Assembly (NCBI RefSeq): GCF_001425835.1
Contig: NZ_LMDP01000001.1
Span: forward strand, 187,476-251,475
Length of the DNA: 64,000 bases
From: Afipia sp. Root123D2
Lineage (GTDB): Bacteria > Pseudomonadota > Alphaproteobacteria > Rhizobiales > Xanthobacteraceae
Reading direction: 5' to 3'
The position numbers were made by a program, and so were the translations under genes. The notes below the pieces were generated by a model. It was given only the letters and a program-made list of their open reading frames with translations, was not told the DNA's origin and did not search any database. Below are positions 53,407 to 61,658 of the stretch, piece after piece. Within the stretch, counting starts at the first letter, position 1; each line of letters begins with the position of its first letter.

Positions 53407-56400
53407 ATGAAGCGGTTCAATCTGTCGGCCTGGGCGGTTGCTCATCCGACGCTCATCCTGTTTTTCATCGTCATGCTCGGCGTTGCTGGCTTCTTCTCGT
53501 ATGAGCGGCTTGGCCGCGCGGAAGATCCGTCATTCACCATCAAGGTCGTGGTCATCAACGCGATCTGGCCGGGCGCGACAGCGAAGGACATGCAGGATCA
53601 GGTCGCCGATCCGATCGAGAAGAAGCTTCAGGAACTGCCGTATTTCGACAAGGTGACGACCTATACCAAACCGTCGTTCACCGCGATGCAGATGAGCTTC
53701 AAGGATTCGACTCCCGCCAAGGAAGTGCCGCAGCTGTTCTATCAGTTGCGCAAGAAGCTCAACGATATTCGTAGCGATCTTCCGGCCAATCTGATCGGTC
53801 CGAACATCAACGACGAATACGGCGATGTCGATTCAGTCCTTTACATGATGACCGGCACCGGCGCGGACTATGCGCAGCTCAAGAAGGTGGCGGAAGGGCT
53901 TCGTCAGCACCTGCTCAAGACTGAGAACGTCACCAAGGTTAATCTGTACGGGACGCAGGACGAGCGGATCTACGTCGAGTTCTCGCACGCCAAGCTGGCG
54001 ACGCTCGGCGTCACCACGCAGGCATTGTTCGATTCGCTTGCCAAGCAGAATGCGGTCGTTCCTGCCGGTACGGTGGAAACATCAGCGCAGCGTGTGCCGC
54101 TGCGCGTGACCGGCGCATTCGACGGCGTGAAAGCCGTGGCCGATACGCCTGTTGAAGGCAACGGCCGGGTGTTTCGCCTCGGCGACATCGCCACCGTAAC
54201 GCGCGGCTTCGTCGACCCGCCGGATTATGTGGTTCGTCAGGAAGGCAAGCCGGCAATCGGCATCGGCGTGGTGATGGCCAAGGGCGCCAATATTCTCGAG
54301 CTTGGCGAAACCGTCAAGAAGTCGACGGCGCAATTCATGAGCGCGGTGCCGCAGGGAATCGAACTGGAGCAGGTGGCCGACCAGCCGGTGGTGGTCGAGC
54401 ACGCCGTCAGTGAATTCGTTCACTCCTTCGTCGAGGCGCTGGCGATCGTGCTGTTCGTCAGCTTCCTGGCGCTCGGCTGGCGCACGGGTATCGTCGTGGC
54501 ACTGTCGGTGCCGCTGGTGCTCGCCATCGTTTTCATCGTCATGAACGCGATGAGCATGGATTTGCATCGCATCACGCTTGGTGCGCTGATCATCGCGCTC
54601 GGCCTTCTGGTCGATGACGCCATCATCGCCGTCGAGATGATGGTGGTGAAAATGGAGCAGGGTTGGGATCGCGTCAAAGCTGCGTCCTTCGCCTGGGAAT
54701 CCACCGCGTTTCCGATGTTGACGGGCACGCTGGTGACAGCAGTCGGCTTTCTGCCGATCGGCTTTGCCAATTCGTCGGTCGGCGAATATGCCGGCGGCAT
54801 TTTCTGGGTGGTAGCGATCGCGCTGGTCGCGTCATGGTTCGTGGCGGTGATCTTCACGCCCTATATCGGCGTCAAGCTGCTGCCGGATTTTGCGAAAGGC
54901 AAACATAACCACGACCCGCATGCGATCTATGAGACGCGGCTCTATCGTGGTCTGCGCAGCGTGATCCAGTGGTGCGTCCGTCGTCGTGGTACCGTGGTCC
55001 TCGCGACCCTTGGGATCTTCGCGGCATCGATCATCGGCTTCGGTCATGTCCAGCAGCAGTTCTTCCCGCTCTCGGAACGCCCGGAACTGTTCTTCCAGAT
55101 GCGGCTGCCTGAGGGCACCGCGATCGGCGTCACCACGGAAACGGCGAAGCAGGCCGAGAACCTGCTCAAGGACGACAAGGATATCGCGACCTATACGACC
55201 TATATCGGCAAGGGATCGCCGCGGTTCTGGCTCGGCCTTAATCCGCAATTGCCGAACGAGTCCTTCGCGGAGATCGTGATCGTCTCCAAGAACGTTGAGG
55301 CGCGTGAACGCATCAAGGCACGGCTTGAGAAAGCCGTCGGAAATGGCGCCCTGTCTGAGGCGCGGGTGCGCGTCGACCGCTTCAATTTCGGACCTCCGGT
55401 TGGATTCCCGGTTCAGTTCCGTGTTGTCGGACCGGACACCAAGACCGTGCGCGAGATTGCCTACAAGGTTCGCGACGTGATGCGGGCCAACGACAAGGTG
55501 GTCGACCCGCATCTCGACTGGAACGAACAGACGCCTTCGCTCAGGCTGGCAATCGATCAGGAACGCGCCCGCGCGCTTGGTCTGACGCCGCAGGATGTCT
55601 CGCAATCGTTAAGCATGCTGATTTCCGGCGTGCAGGTGACGACGCTGCGCGATGGCGTCGAGAAGGTCGGCGTGGTCGCCCGCGCGGTCCCGTCCGAACG
55701 GCTGGCGCTGGGGCACGTGGGCGATTTGACGATCTACTCGCGCAATGGCGTCGCCGTGCCGCTATCGCAGATCGCCAAGATTGAATACGCCCACGAGGAG
55801 CCGATCCTGTGGCGGCGCAACCGCGACATGGCGATCACCGTTCGCTCCGATATCGTCGACGGCGTGCAGGCGCCGGACGTCACCAATGCGATCTGGCCCA
55901 AGCTTCAGAGTATCCGCGACAGCCTGCAGCCGGCCTATCGCATCGAGATCGGCGGTGCGATCGAGGAATCCCAGAAGGGCAATGCCTCGATCTTTATTCT
56001 CTTCCCGTTGATGGTGATCGGGATGCTGACGCTGCTGATGATCCAGCTGCAGAGCTTCTCACGGCTGACGCTGGTGTTCCTGACCGCACCGCTCGGCATC
56101 GTCGGCGCGTCGCTGGGCCTCAACGTCGCCAACAGTCCGTTCGGTTTCGTGGCGTTGCTCGGCCTGATCGCGCTGGCCGGTATGATCATGCGCAATGCCG
56201 TGATTCTGGTGGACCAGATCGAGGCCGACGTCAGCGCTGGTATGACGCGAGGCGAGGCCATCGTGGAGGCCACGGTCCGGCGTGCCCGGCCAGTGATTTT
56301 GACGGCGCTGGCTGCGATTCTGGCGATGATTCCGCTGTCCCGCTCCGCCTTCTGGGGGCCGATGGCGATCACCATCATGGGCGGATTGTTCGTTGCAACA

Positions 56401-56550
56401 TTCCTGACGCTGCTGTTCCTGCCGGGCCTTTATGCGCTATGGTTTCGCAAGAGCCTGGATGAACGCGGGCCAGGCGAGGCGGGGCATGAGGAACCTGCGA
56501 AGCCGGACCATCTCCGGCATGCGCCGCCGCTTGCGACCGCGGCAGAGTAA
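53407..56550 (+). CDS. RND efflux pump (AcrB/MexF-related)
   Basis: 1047 residues, inner-membrane HAE-type pump. The start is MKRFNLSAWAVAHPTLILFF; IWPGATAKDMQDQVADPIEKKLQELPYFD is the typical N-terminal porter block; the proton-relay pair is in LGLLVDDAIIAVEMMV (TM4, near residue 405). MTGTLVTAVGFLPIGFANSS-like and TM11 blocks are intact, and the total length and about 12 helices fit the family. It resembles the branch often called 'efflux RND transporter permease' with drug and solvent substrates, distinct from the metal pump at 22-25 kb. It ends 26 bp before the TetR gene. Confidence 0.92.
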   Translation: MKRFNLSAWAVAHPTLILFFIVMLGVAGFFSYERLGRAEDPSFTIKVVVINAIWPGATAKDMQDQVADPIEKKLQELPYFDKVTTYTKPSFTAMQMSFKDSTPAKEVPQLFYQLRKKLNDIRSDLPANLIGPNINDEYGDVDSVLYMMTGTGADYAQLKKVAEGLRQHLLKTENVTKVNLYGTQDERIYVEFSHAKLATLGVTTQALFDSLAKQNAVVPAGTVETSAQRVPLRVTGAFDGVKAVADTPVEGNGRVFRLGDIATVTRGFVDPPDYVVRQEGKPAIGIGVVMAKGANILELGETVKKSTAQFMSAVPQGIELEQVADQPVVVEHAVSEFVHSFVEALAIVLFVSFLALGWRTGIVVALSVPLVLAIVFIVMNAMSMDLHRITLGALIIALGLLVDDAIIAVEMMVVKMEQGWDRVKAASFAWESTAFPMLTGTLVTAVGFLPIGFANSSVGEYAGGIFWVVAIALVASWFVAVIFTPYIGVKLLPDFAKGKHNHDPHAIYETRLYRGLRSVIQWCVRRRGTVVLATLGIFAASIIGFGHVQQQFFPLSERPELFFQMRLPEGTAIGVTTETAKQAENLLKDDKDIATYTTYIGKGSPRFWLGLNPQLPNESFAEIVIVSKNVEARERIKARLEKAVGNGALSEARVRVDRFNFGPPVGFPVQFRVVGPDTKTVREIAYKVRDVMRANDKVVDPHLDWNEQTPSLRLAIDQERARALGLTPQDVSQSLSMLISGVQVTTLRDGVEKVGVVARAVPSERLALGHVGDLTIYSRNGVAVPLSQIAKIEYAHEEPILWRRNRDMAITVRSDIVDGVQAPDVTNAIWPKLQSIRDSLQPAYRIEIGGAIEESQKGNASIFILFPLMVIGMLTLLMIQLQSFSRLTLVFLTAPLGIVGASLGLNVANSPFGFVALLGLIALAGMIMRNAVILVDQIEADVSAGMTRGEAIVEATVRRARPVILTALAAILAMIPLSRSAFWGPMAITIMGGLFVATFLTLLFLPGLYALWFRKSLDERGPGEAGHEEPAKPDHLRHAPPLATAAE

Positions 56551-56576
56551 ATCGAACCACGAGTATCTATGCCGAC

Positions 56577-57221
56577 ATGACGCTGCTTCACGACGATGCC
56601 GATTCCGAAAAGAAAGCCTGCATTCTTGCAACGGCCGAACGGCTGTTTCGCGACATCGGCTATCTTAAGACCACGGTCGCGGACATCGCCAAGACGCTCA
56701 AAATGTCTCCGGCGAATGTCTATCGTTTCTTCGATTCCAAGAAGGCGATCCATGAAGGCGTCGCTCGCCGGTTGATGGGTGAGGTCGAATCGGCTGCCGA
56801 ACAGATCGCGGCCAAGGACGCGCCTGCCGTCGAGCGGCTGCGAGAACTTCTGGCTACGGTCAGCAAGATGAACGCCGAACGCTTCGTCGGCGACGCCAAG
56901 ATCCACGAGATGGTCGCGATCGCGATGGAGGAAAGCTGGAATGTGTGCGAAGCGCATATCCAGCATATCGTTGTAACGATCGGTGGGATCATCGCGGATG
57001 GCGCCAAGGTTGGTCAGTTTAAGGTGACCAACGTGGAGCTCGCGGCCAAGATCGTTTGTGCGGGGATGCTGCGCTTCTTCCACCCGCAGATGATCGAGCA
57101 AAGCTCGCGAAAACCGGGGCCGACCCTCGATCAAATGATAGACTTTATTATCGCCGGCCTTACGCTGGGCACGCCCGACATGTCGTCGGGTAAGACCACA
57201 GCGGACAACAATCCTTCATGA
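56577..57221 (+). CDS. TetR/AcrR-family regulator
   Basis: 214 residues. The N-terminal HTH is ILATAERLFRDIGYLKTTVADIAKTLKMSPANVYRFFDSKKAI (about residues 17-60), a standard TetR HTH with the YxFFxSK turn. The C-terminal helical ligand domain contains LLATVSKMNAERFV and EMVAIAMEESWNV. It likely represses the RND operon from the IR at 52220, and it is followed by a 4-bp overlap (ATGA) with the flavin reductase gene. Confidence 0.93.
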   Translation: MTLLHDDADSEKKACILATAERLFRDIGYLKTTVADIAKTLKMSPANVYRFFDSKKAIHEGVARRLMGEVESAAEQIAAKDAPAVERLRELLATVSKMNAERFVGDAKIHEMVAIAMEESWNVCEAHIQHIVVTIGGIIADGAKVGQFKVTNVELAAKIVCAGMLRFFHPQMIEQSSRKPGPTLDQMIDFIIAGLTLGTPDMSSGKTTADNNPS

Positions 57222-57835
57222 GCGATATTCACTACTACGAGCCATCCAAAGGCCACGGCCTCAAGCACGATCCTTTCAACGCCATCGTGGGCCCACGCCC
57301 GATCGGCTGGATTTCCTCGCGTGACGCCAAGGGTGGCATCAATCTCGCGCCCTACAGCTTTTTCAACGCTTTCAACTACGTGCCGCCGATCATTGGCTTT
57401 TCGAGCGTCGGCTGGAAGGACAGCGTCGCCAACATCGCCGAGACCAGGGAATTCTGCTGGAATCTCGCGACAAAGCACATCGGCGAGGCGATGAACAAGA
57501 CATCGGCGACCGTGCCGCATGAGGTCGATGAGTTCGAGATTTCCGGTTTGACCAAGGTGCCCAGCCGCATCGTCAACGTGCCACGGGTCGGCGAAAGCCT
57601 CGCCTCGTTCGAATGCAAGCTGACGCAGCTCATTCAGCTTGAGGGCGTCGACGGCAAAAAGGCTAATTCCTGGCTGGTGCTGGGAGAGGTGGTCGCGGTC
57701 TATATCGATAAAAGCGTCATCAAGGACGGCGTCTACCAGACGGCGCTCGCGCACCCGATTCTGCGTGCCGGGCGGCTTGGCGATTACGCCGAGATTCGAC
57801 CCGATGCCATGTTCGAGATGGTGCGTCCGGCGTGA
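57218..57835 (+). CDS. Flavin reductase / FMN-binding family protein (DIM6/NTAB)
   Basis: 205 residues. The FMN-binding core is HDPFNAIVGPRPIGWISSRDAKGGINLAPYSFFNAFNYVPPIIGFSSVGWKD, with the RPIGWISS and APYSFF blocks. It continues ETREFCWNLATKH and ASFECKLTQLIQ and ends with LAHPILRAGRLGDYAEI. It probably reduces or binds FMN and may supply reduced flavin to a monooxygenase not in the window. It is translationally coupled to the TetR gene. Confidence 0.9.
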   Translation: MSDIHYYEPSKGHGLKHDPFNAIVGPRPIGWISSRDAKGGINLAPYSFFNAFNYVPPIIGFSSVGWKDSVANIAETREFCWNLATKHIGEAMNKTSATVPHEVDEFEISGLTKVPSRIVNVPRVGESLASFECKLTQLIQLEGVDGKKANSWLVLGEVVAVYIDKSVIKDGVYQTALAHPILRAGRLGDYAEIRPDAMFEMVRPA

Positions 57836-57839
57836 AATG

Positions 57840-57884
57840 TGACACACCTGCCGGGCATCGCAGATCTCCCGGCAGGGTGTGTCA
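57840..57884 (+). terminator. Hairpin after the flavin reductase gene
   Basis: TGACACACC-TGCCGGG (57840-57855) pairs with CCCGGCAGGGTGTGTCA (57868-57884) with one bulged base and a 12-nt loop, 5 bp after the stop. The T tract is weak (AAATTGTTC), so termination may be partial. Confidence 0.65.
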
Positions 57885-57987
57885 AATTGTTCAAAAAGCG
57901 TTTGGGAACGATGTTTGCAAATCGCGATTGTTTATGAGTGGTCAAGGGGTTCTCGGGAATTCGCATCAAGTTCAACATGACGTGTAA

Positions 57988-58101
57988 ATGCGGGTTCATC
58001 ACAGGCTGCTATTAACGGCAGGTATTTTGATCATTCTCGCCGTCGGATTTCTGAATCGGCCGATCCCACCGGCCGCCTTCGATACGGGGACTATCCCATG
58101 A
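57988..58101 (+). CDS. 37-residue membrane peptide coupled to fadE (uncertain)
   Basis: ATG at 57988 opens MRVHHRLLLTAGILIILAVG then FLNRPIPPAAFDTGTIP, one membrane helix with a short periplasmic or cytoplasmic tail. It ends in a 4-bp ATGA overlap with the fadE start, the usual sign of translational coupling. E. coli FadE has an N-terminal membrane segment that this FadE lacks; the peptide could supply it as a separate chain. No Shine-Dalgarno is visible upstream, and the frame could be chance. Confidence 0.35.
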   Translation: MRVHHRLLLTAGILIILAVGFLNRPIPPAAFDTGTIP

Positions 58102-60365
58102 GCTTCTCCCTTCGCCGCGATCTCCTGACACGACCGATTTTTGCGTGGGCGCACAAGGCGCTGCCGCCGATGTCCGACACCGAGCGAGAGGCGCTCGAAG
58201 CCGGCGACGTGTGGTGGGACGCCGATCTGTTCACCGGAAATCCGGATTGGTCGAAGCTGTTGAGCAATGCGCCGGCCACGCTGGCCGAGGAGGAGAGCGC
58301 GTTCCTCGCCGGCCCGGTCGAAGAGCTTTGCGCGATGGTCGACGACTGGAAGGTCAATTGGGAATGGCGCGACCTGCCGCCCGAAGTCTGGGACTTCATC
58401 AAGCGCAACAAGTTTCTCGGTATGATCATTCCAAAGGAGTTCGGTGGGCTCGGTTTCTCGCCCTATGCTCATTCGGAAGTGGTGCGGAAAATTTCCTCGA
58501 GGTCGGTCACAGCCGCCGTCACAGTGATGGTGCCGAATTCTCTCGGGCCGGGCGAATTGCTGATGCGCTTCGGCACCAAGGAGCAGCAGGACAAGTGGCT
58601 TCCCGGTCTCGCCGAGGGTCGCGAGATTCCCTGCTTCGGACTCACCAGTCCGGAAGCTGGCTCCGATGCCGCATCGATGATCGACACCGGCGTCATCTGT
58701 CGGGGCACATTTGAGGGCAAGGAGGTGCTTGGCCTCCGGCTGAACTGGCACAAGCGCTACATCACGCTGGGGCCAGTCGCGACACTGCTCGGCCTCGCTT
58801 TCAAGGCGCGCGATCCCGATCATCTGATCGGCAACGAGGAAGATCTCGGCATCACCGTAGCGCTGATCCCGACCGATCTGCCCGGCGTCACCATTGGCCA
58901 TCGGCATCTGCCGGCAATGCAGGTGTTCCAGAACGGGCCGAACTGGGGCAAGGACGTTTTCATTCCGATGGACTACATCATCGGCGGGCAGGAGCGCATC
59001 GGTCAGGGCTGGAAGATGCTGATGACGGCGCTCGCTGCGGGCCGCGGCATTTCGCTGCCGTCGCAATCCGCGGCAGGGGCAGCGTATTGCGCGCGCGCGA
59101 CTGGCGCCTATGCGCGGATCCGTGAACAATTCCATGTGCCGATCGGCAAGTTCGAGGGCATCGAAGAGCCGCTGGCGCGCATCGCCGGCACGGCCTATCA
59201 GCTCGATGCGGCGCGGCGGCTGACCTGCGCGGCGCTTAATCAAGGCAAGCATCCGGCTGTGATCTCCGGCATCATGAAATTGCATGCCACCGAGCGCCTG
59301 CGTATCGCGGTCGACGATGCGATGGACATCCACGGCGGCAAGGCGGTGATCGATGGGCCGCAGAATTATATGGGCGCGCTTTATCGCTCAGTGCCGGTGG
59401 CGATCACGGTGGAGGGCGCCAATATCCTGACGCGCAACCTGATTGTGTTCGGACAGGGGGCTACTCGTGCGCATCCCTATCTGCTCGAGGAAATGAACGC
59501 GATCGCCAATCCCGACCAGACAAAGGGGTTGGAGGATTTCGATCGCTCGTTCTGGAAGCATGTCGGCCACGCCATCGGCAATCTGTTCCGCGCGTGGGGA
59601 CGAAGCTGGACCGGCGGCGCGTTTGCACCTGCGCCCGATGCCGCGGAGGCGACCGGCTATTATCGTCAACTCTCGCGCTACTCTTCTGCGTTCGCGCTGT
59701 GCGCCGATATGGCGTTGCTGACGCTCGGCGGTGCGCTGAAGCGCCGTGAAATGCTGTCGGCGAGGTTCGGCGACATTCTCTCTGAACTCTATCTGTTGTC
59801 TGCGGCACTCAAGCGGTGGGAAGACGAAGGGCGTCAGAAGGATGATTTCGCCGCGCTGCAATGGGTGATGGCGAACGGCATCCGCACCATCGAGAACCGC
59901 TTTGCGGAAATTCTTGCCAACATGCCCAACCGGCCTGTTGCTGCGTTGCTGAAGTTTGTCACGCAGCCGCTTGGCGCGAAAACTCTCGGTCCGTCGGACG
60001 ATGTCGTGCATCGCTGCGCGCAGCTGATTCTGGCGCCGGGTGCGGCACGGGACCGGCTCACCGCCGGACTCTATCATGCCGGGGCCAATGATGATGGTCC
60101 GCTGACACGGCTGGAGCGTGCGTTCACGCTGGTGACCGCCAATGCGCCGATCGATAAGAAGATGCATGCCGCCAAGATTCGAGACTGGAAAGAGGCGGTT
60201 AACAAGGGCGTGATCACCGCCGACGAAGGTTACGCCATTGAGGTGGCAGACGAAGCTGTCGCGAAGGTGATCGAGGTCGATGACTTCGCGCCGGAAGCGC
60301 TGTCGCCGATCTATCATCAGCGGCCCGCTGTGCGGCGCACATCTCCAGACAGGGCGGCAAGCTGA
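58098..60365 (+). CDS. fadE: FadE-type acyl-CoA dehydrogenase
   Basis: 755 residues, first step of fatty-acid beta-oxidation (acyl-CoA to 2-enoyl-CoA with FAD). The core blocks are LGMIIPKEFGGLGFSPYAHSEVVRK, VMVPNSLGPGELLMRFG, CFGLTSPEAGSDAASM, GLRLNWHKRYITLGPVATLLGLAFK, FIPMDYIIGGQERIGQGWKMLM and VAITVEGANILTRNLIVFGQGA, all characteristic of FadE. It then has the long C-terminal extension of this subfamily. The start MSFSLRRDLLTRP is shorter than E. coli FadE, lacking its N-terminal helix. The stop overlaps the thiolase ATG (TGATG). Confidence 0.95.
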   Translation: MSFSLRRDLLTRPIFAWAHKALPPMSDTEREALEAGDVWWDADLFTGNPDWSKLLSNAPATLAEEESAFLAGPVEELCAMVDDWKVNWEWRDLPPEVWDFIKRNKFLGMIIPKEFGGLGFSPYAHSEVVRKISSRSVTAAVTVMVPNSLGPGELLMRFGTKEQQDKWLPGLAEGREIPCFGLTSPEAGSDAASMIDTGVICRGTFEGKEVLGLRLNWHKRYITLGPVATLLGLAFKARDPDHLIGNEEDLGITVALIPTDLPGVTIGHRHLPAMQVFQNGPNWGKDVFIPMDYIIGGQERIGQGWKMLMTALAAGRGISLPSQSAAGAAYCARATGAYARIREQFHVPIGKFEGIEEPLARIAGTAYQLDAARRLTCAALNQGKHPAVISGIMKLHATERLRIAVDDAMDIHGGKAVIDGPQNYMGALYRSVPVAITVEGANILTRNLIVFGQGATRAHPYLLEEMNAIANPDQTKGLEDFDRSFWKHVGHAIGNLFRAWGRSWTGGAFAPAPDAAEATGYYRQLSRYSSAFALCADMALLTLGGALKRREMLSARFGDILSELYLLSAALKRWEDEGRQKDDFAALQWVMANGIRTIENRFAEILANMPNRPVAALLKFVTQPLGAKTLGPSDDVVHRCAQLILAPGAARDRLTAGLYHAGANDDGPLTRLERAFTLVTANAPIDKKMHAAKIRDWKEAVNKGVITADEGYAIEVADEAVAKVIEVDDFAPEALSPIYHQRPAVRRTSPDRAAS

Positions 60366-61648
60366 TGACGCGTCCGGTCTATATTATCGACGGCAGCCGC
60401 ACGCCGTTTTTGAAAGCTCAGGGCGGCCCCGGCCCTTTCACCCCCGTCGATCTGGCGGTGCAGGCCGGGCGGCCATTGCTTGCACGGCAACCCTTCGCAG
60501 CCACCGCGTTTGATCAGGTGATTCTCGGCTGCGTCAATGTCATCGCGGATGAAATGAATCCGGCGCGTGTGGCGGCACTTCGCCTCGGCATGGGTGAGCG
60601 CATGGTTGCCTTCACGGTGCAGATCAATTGCGGCTCCGGTATGCAGTCGATCGACACGGCTTATCGCTATATCGAGGCCGGCAAGGCCGACCTCATCCTC
60701 GCGGGCGGCGCTGAAGCACTGAGCCACGCGCCATTGGTGTTTCCGCAATCCGGCGTTCGCTGGTTCGCCAGACTGGCTACGGCCAAGGGGCCGATGGCCA
60801 AGCTCGCGGCATTCCTGAAAACGCGGCCGAGCTATTTCAAGCCGATCATCGGGCTGGAGCGCGGGCTGACCGATCCGGTCACCGATCTCAACATGGGGCA
60901 GACGGCGGAAGTCGTGGCGCATTTGATGGGCGTGACCCGCGAGCAGGCGGACGCTTACTCGGTCGAGAGCCATCAGCGGCTGGCGCGCGCGCAGGAGCAG
61001 GGCTTTCTAAAAGACGAAGTTGAGGTCGCCTTCGCGCGCGATGGCACATTCTACGATCACGACAATGGCGTACGGCCGGATTCGTCGACGGACAAGCTGG
61101 CCAAGCTCAAGCCGGCCTTCGAGCGCCCGTGGGGGCAGGTGACGCCGGGCAATTCGTCGCAAATCACCGATGGCGCGTGCTGGACCATTCTGGCTTCGGA
61201 AGATGCGATTTCAAAGTACGGACTCAAGCCCAAGGCGGTGATCAAGGACAGCGCGTGGGCGGGACTCAATCCCGGGATCATGGGTTTCGGTCCGGTGCTG
61301 TCGTCGACTGAACTGCTGAAGCGCCACAATCTGACACTCACCGATATCGACACGTGGGAGCTTAACGAGGCGTTCGCGGCGCAGGTGCTCGCGTGCCTGG
61401 CCGCGTGGAACGATGACAGGTTCTGTCGTGACGTCCTCGGGCTAGACGGTGCCGCCGGCCAGATCGAGCGCGCGAAGCTGAACGTCGATGGCGGCGCGAT
61501 CAGCCTCGGCCATCCGGTCGGCACCAGCGGTAACCGCATCGTGCTGCATCTGGTGAATGCCATGCAGCGGCTCGGCACCAAGCGTGGTATTGCCACCGAA
61601 TGCATCGGCGGTGGCCTCGGCGGCGCCATGCTCATCGAGACAGTATAA
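60365..61648 (+). CDS. Acetyl-CoA acetyltransferase / 3-ketoacyl-CoA thiolase
   Basis: 427 residues. Nucleophile Cys89 in INCGSGMQS, catalytic His in GHPVGTSGNR and second Cys in CIGGGLGGAM, plus the NEAFAAQ block. It cleaves 3-ketoacyl-CoA to acetyl-CoA plus shortened acyl-CoA. Its length and the pairing with the downstream bifunctional enzyme suggest the FadI-like group rather than the FadA type, but I do not assign a symbol. It starts at the last base of the fadE stop, and the next gene is 10 bp downstream. Confidence 0.93.
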   Translation: MTRPVYIIDGSRTPFLKAQGGPGPFTPVDLAVQAGRPLLARQPFAATAFDQVILGCVNVIADEMNPARVAALRLGMGERMVAFTVQINCGSGMQSIDTAYRYIEAGKADLILAGGAEALSHAPLVFPQSGVRWFARLATAKGPMAKLAAFLKTRPSYFKPIIGLERGLTDPVTDLNMGQTAEVVAHLMGVTREQADAYSVESHQRLARAQEQGFLKDEVEVAFARDGTFYDHDNGVRPDSSTDKLAKLKPAFERPWGQVTPGNSSQITDGACWTILASEDAISKYGLKPKAVIKDSAWAGLNPGIMGFGPVLSSTELLKRHNLTLTDIDTWELNEAFAAQVLACLAAWNDDRFCRDVLGLDGAAGQIERAKLNVDGGAISLGHPVGTSGNRIVLHLVNAMQRLGTKRGIATECIGGGLGGAMLIETV

Positions 61649-61658
61649 GGGAACGATC

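Noticed and set aside
57999-59333. 444-codon open frame on the minus strand
   Set aside because: Antisense to fadE, with no family resemblance and Arg/His-rich composition typical of shadow frames.
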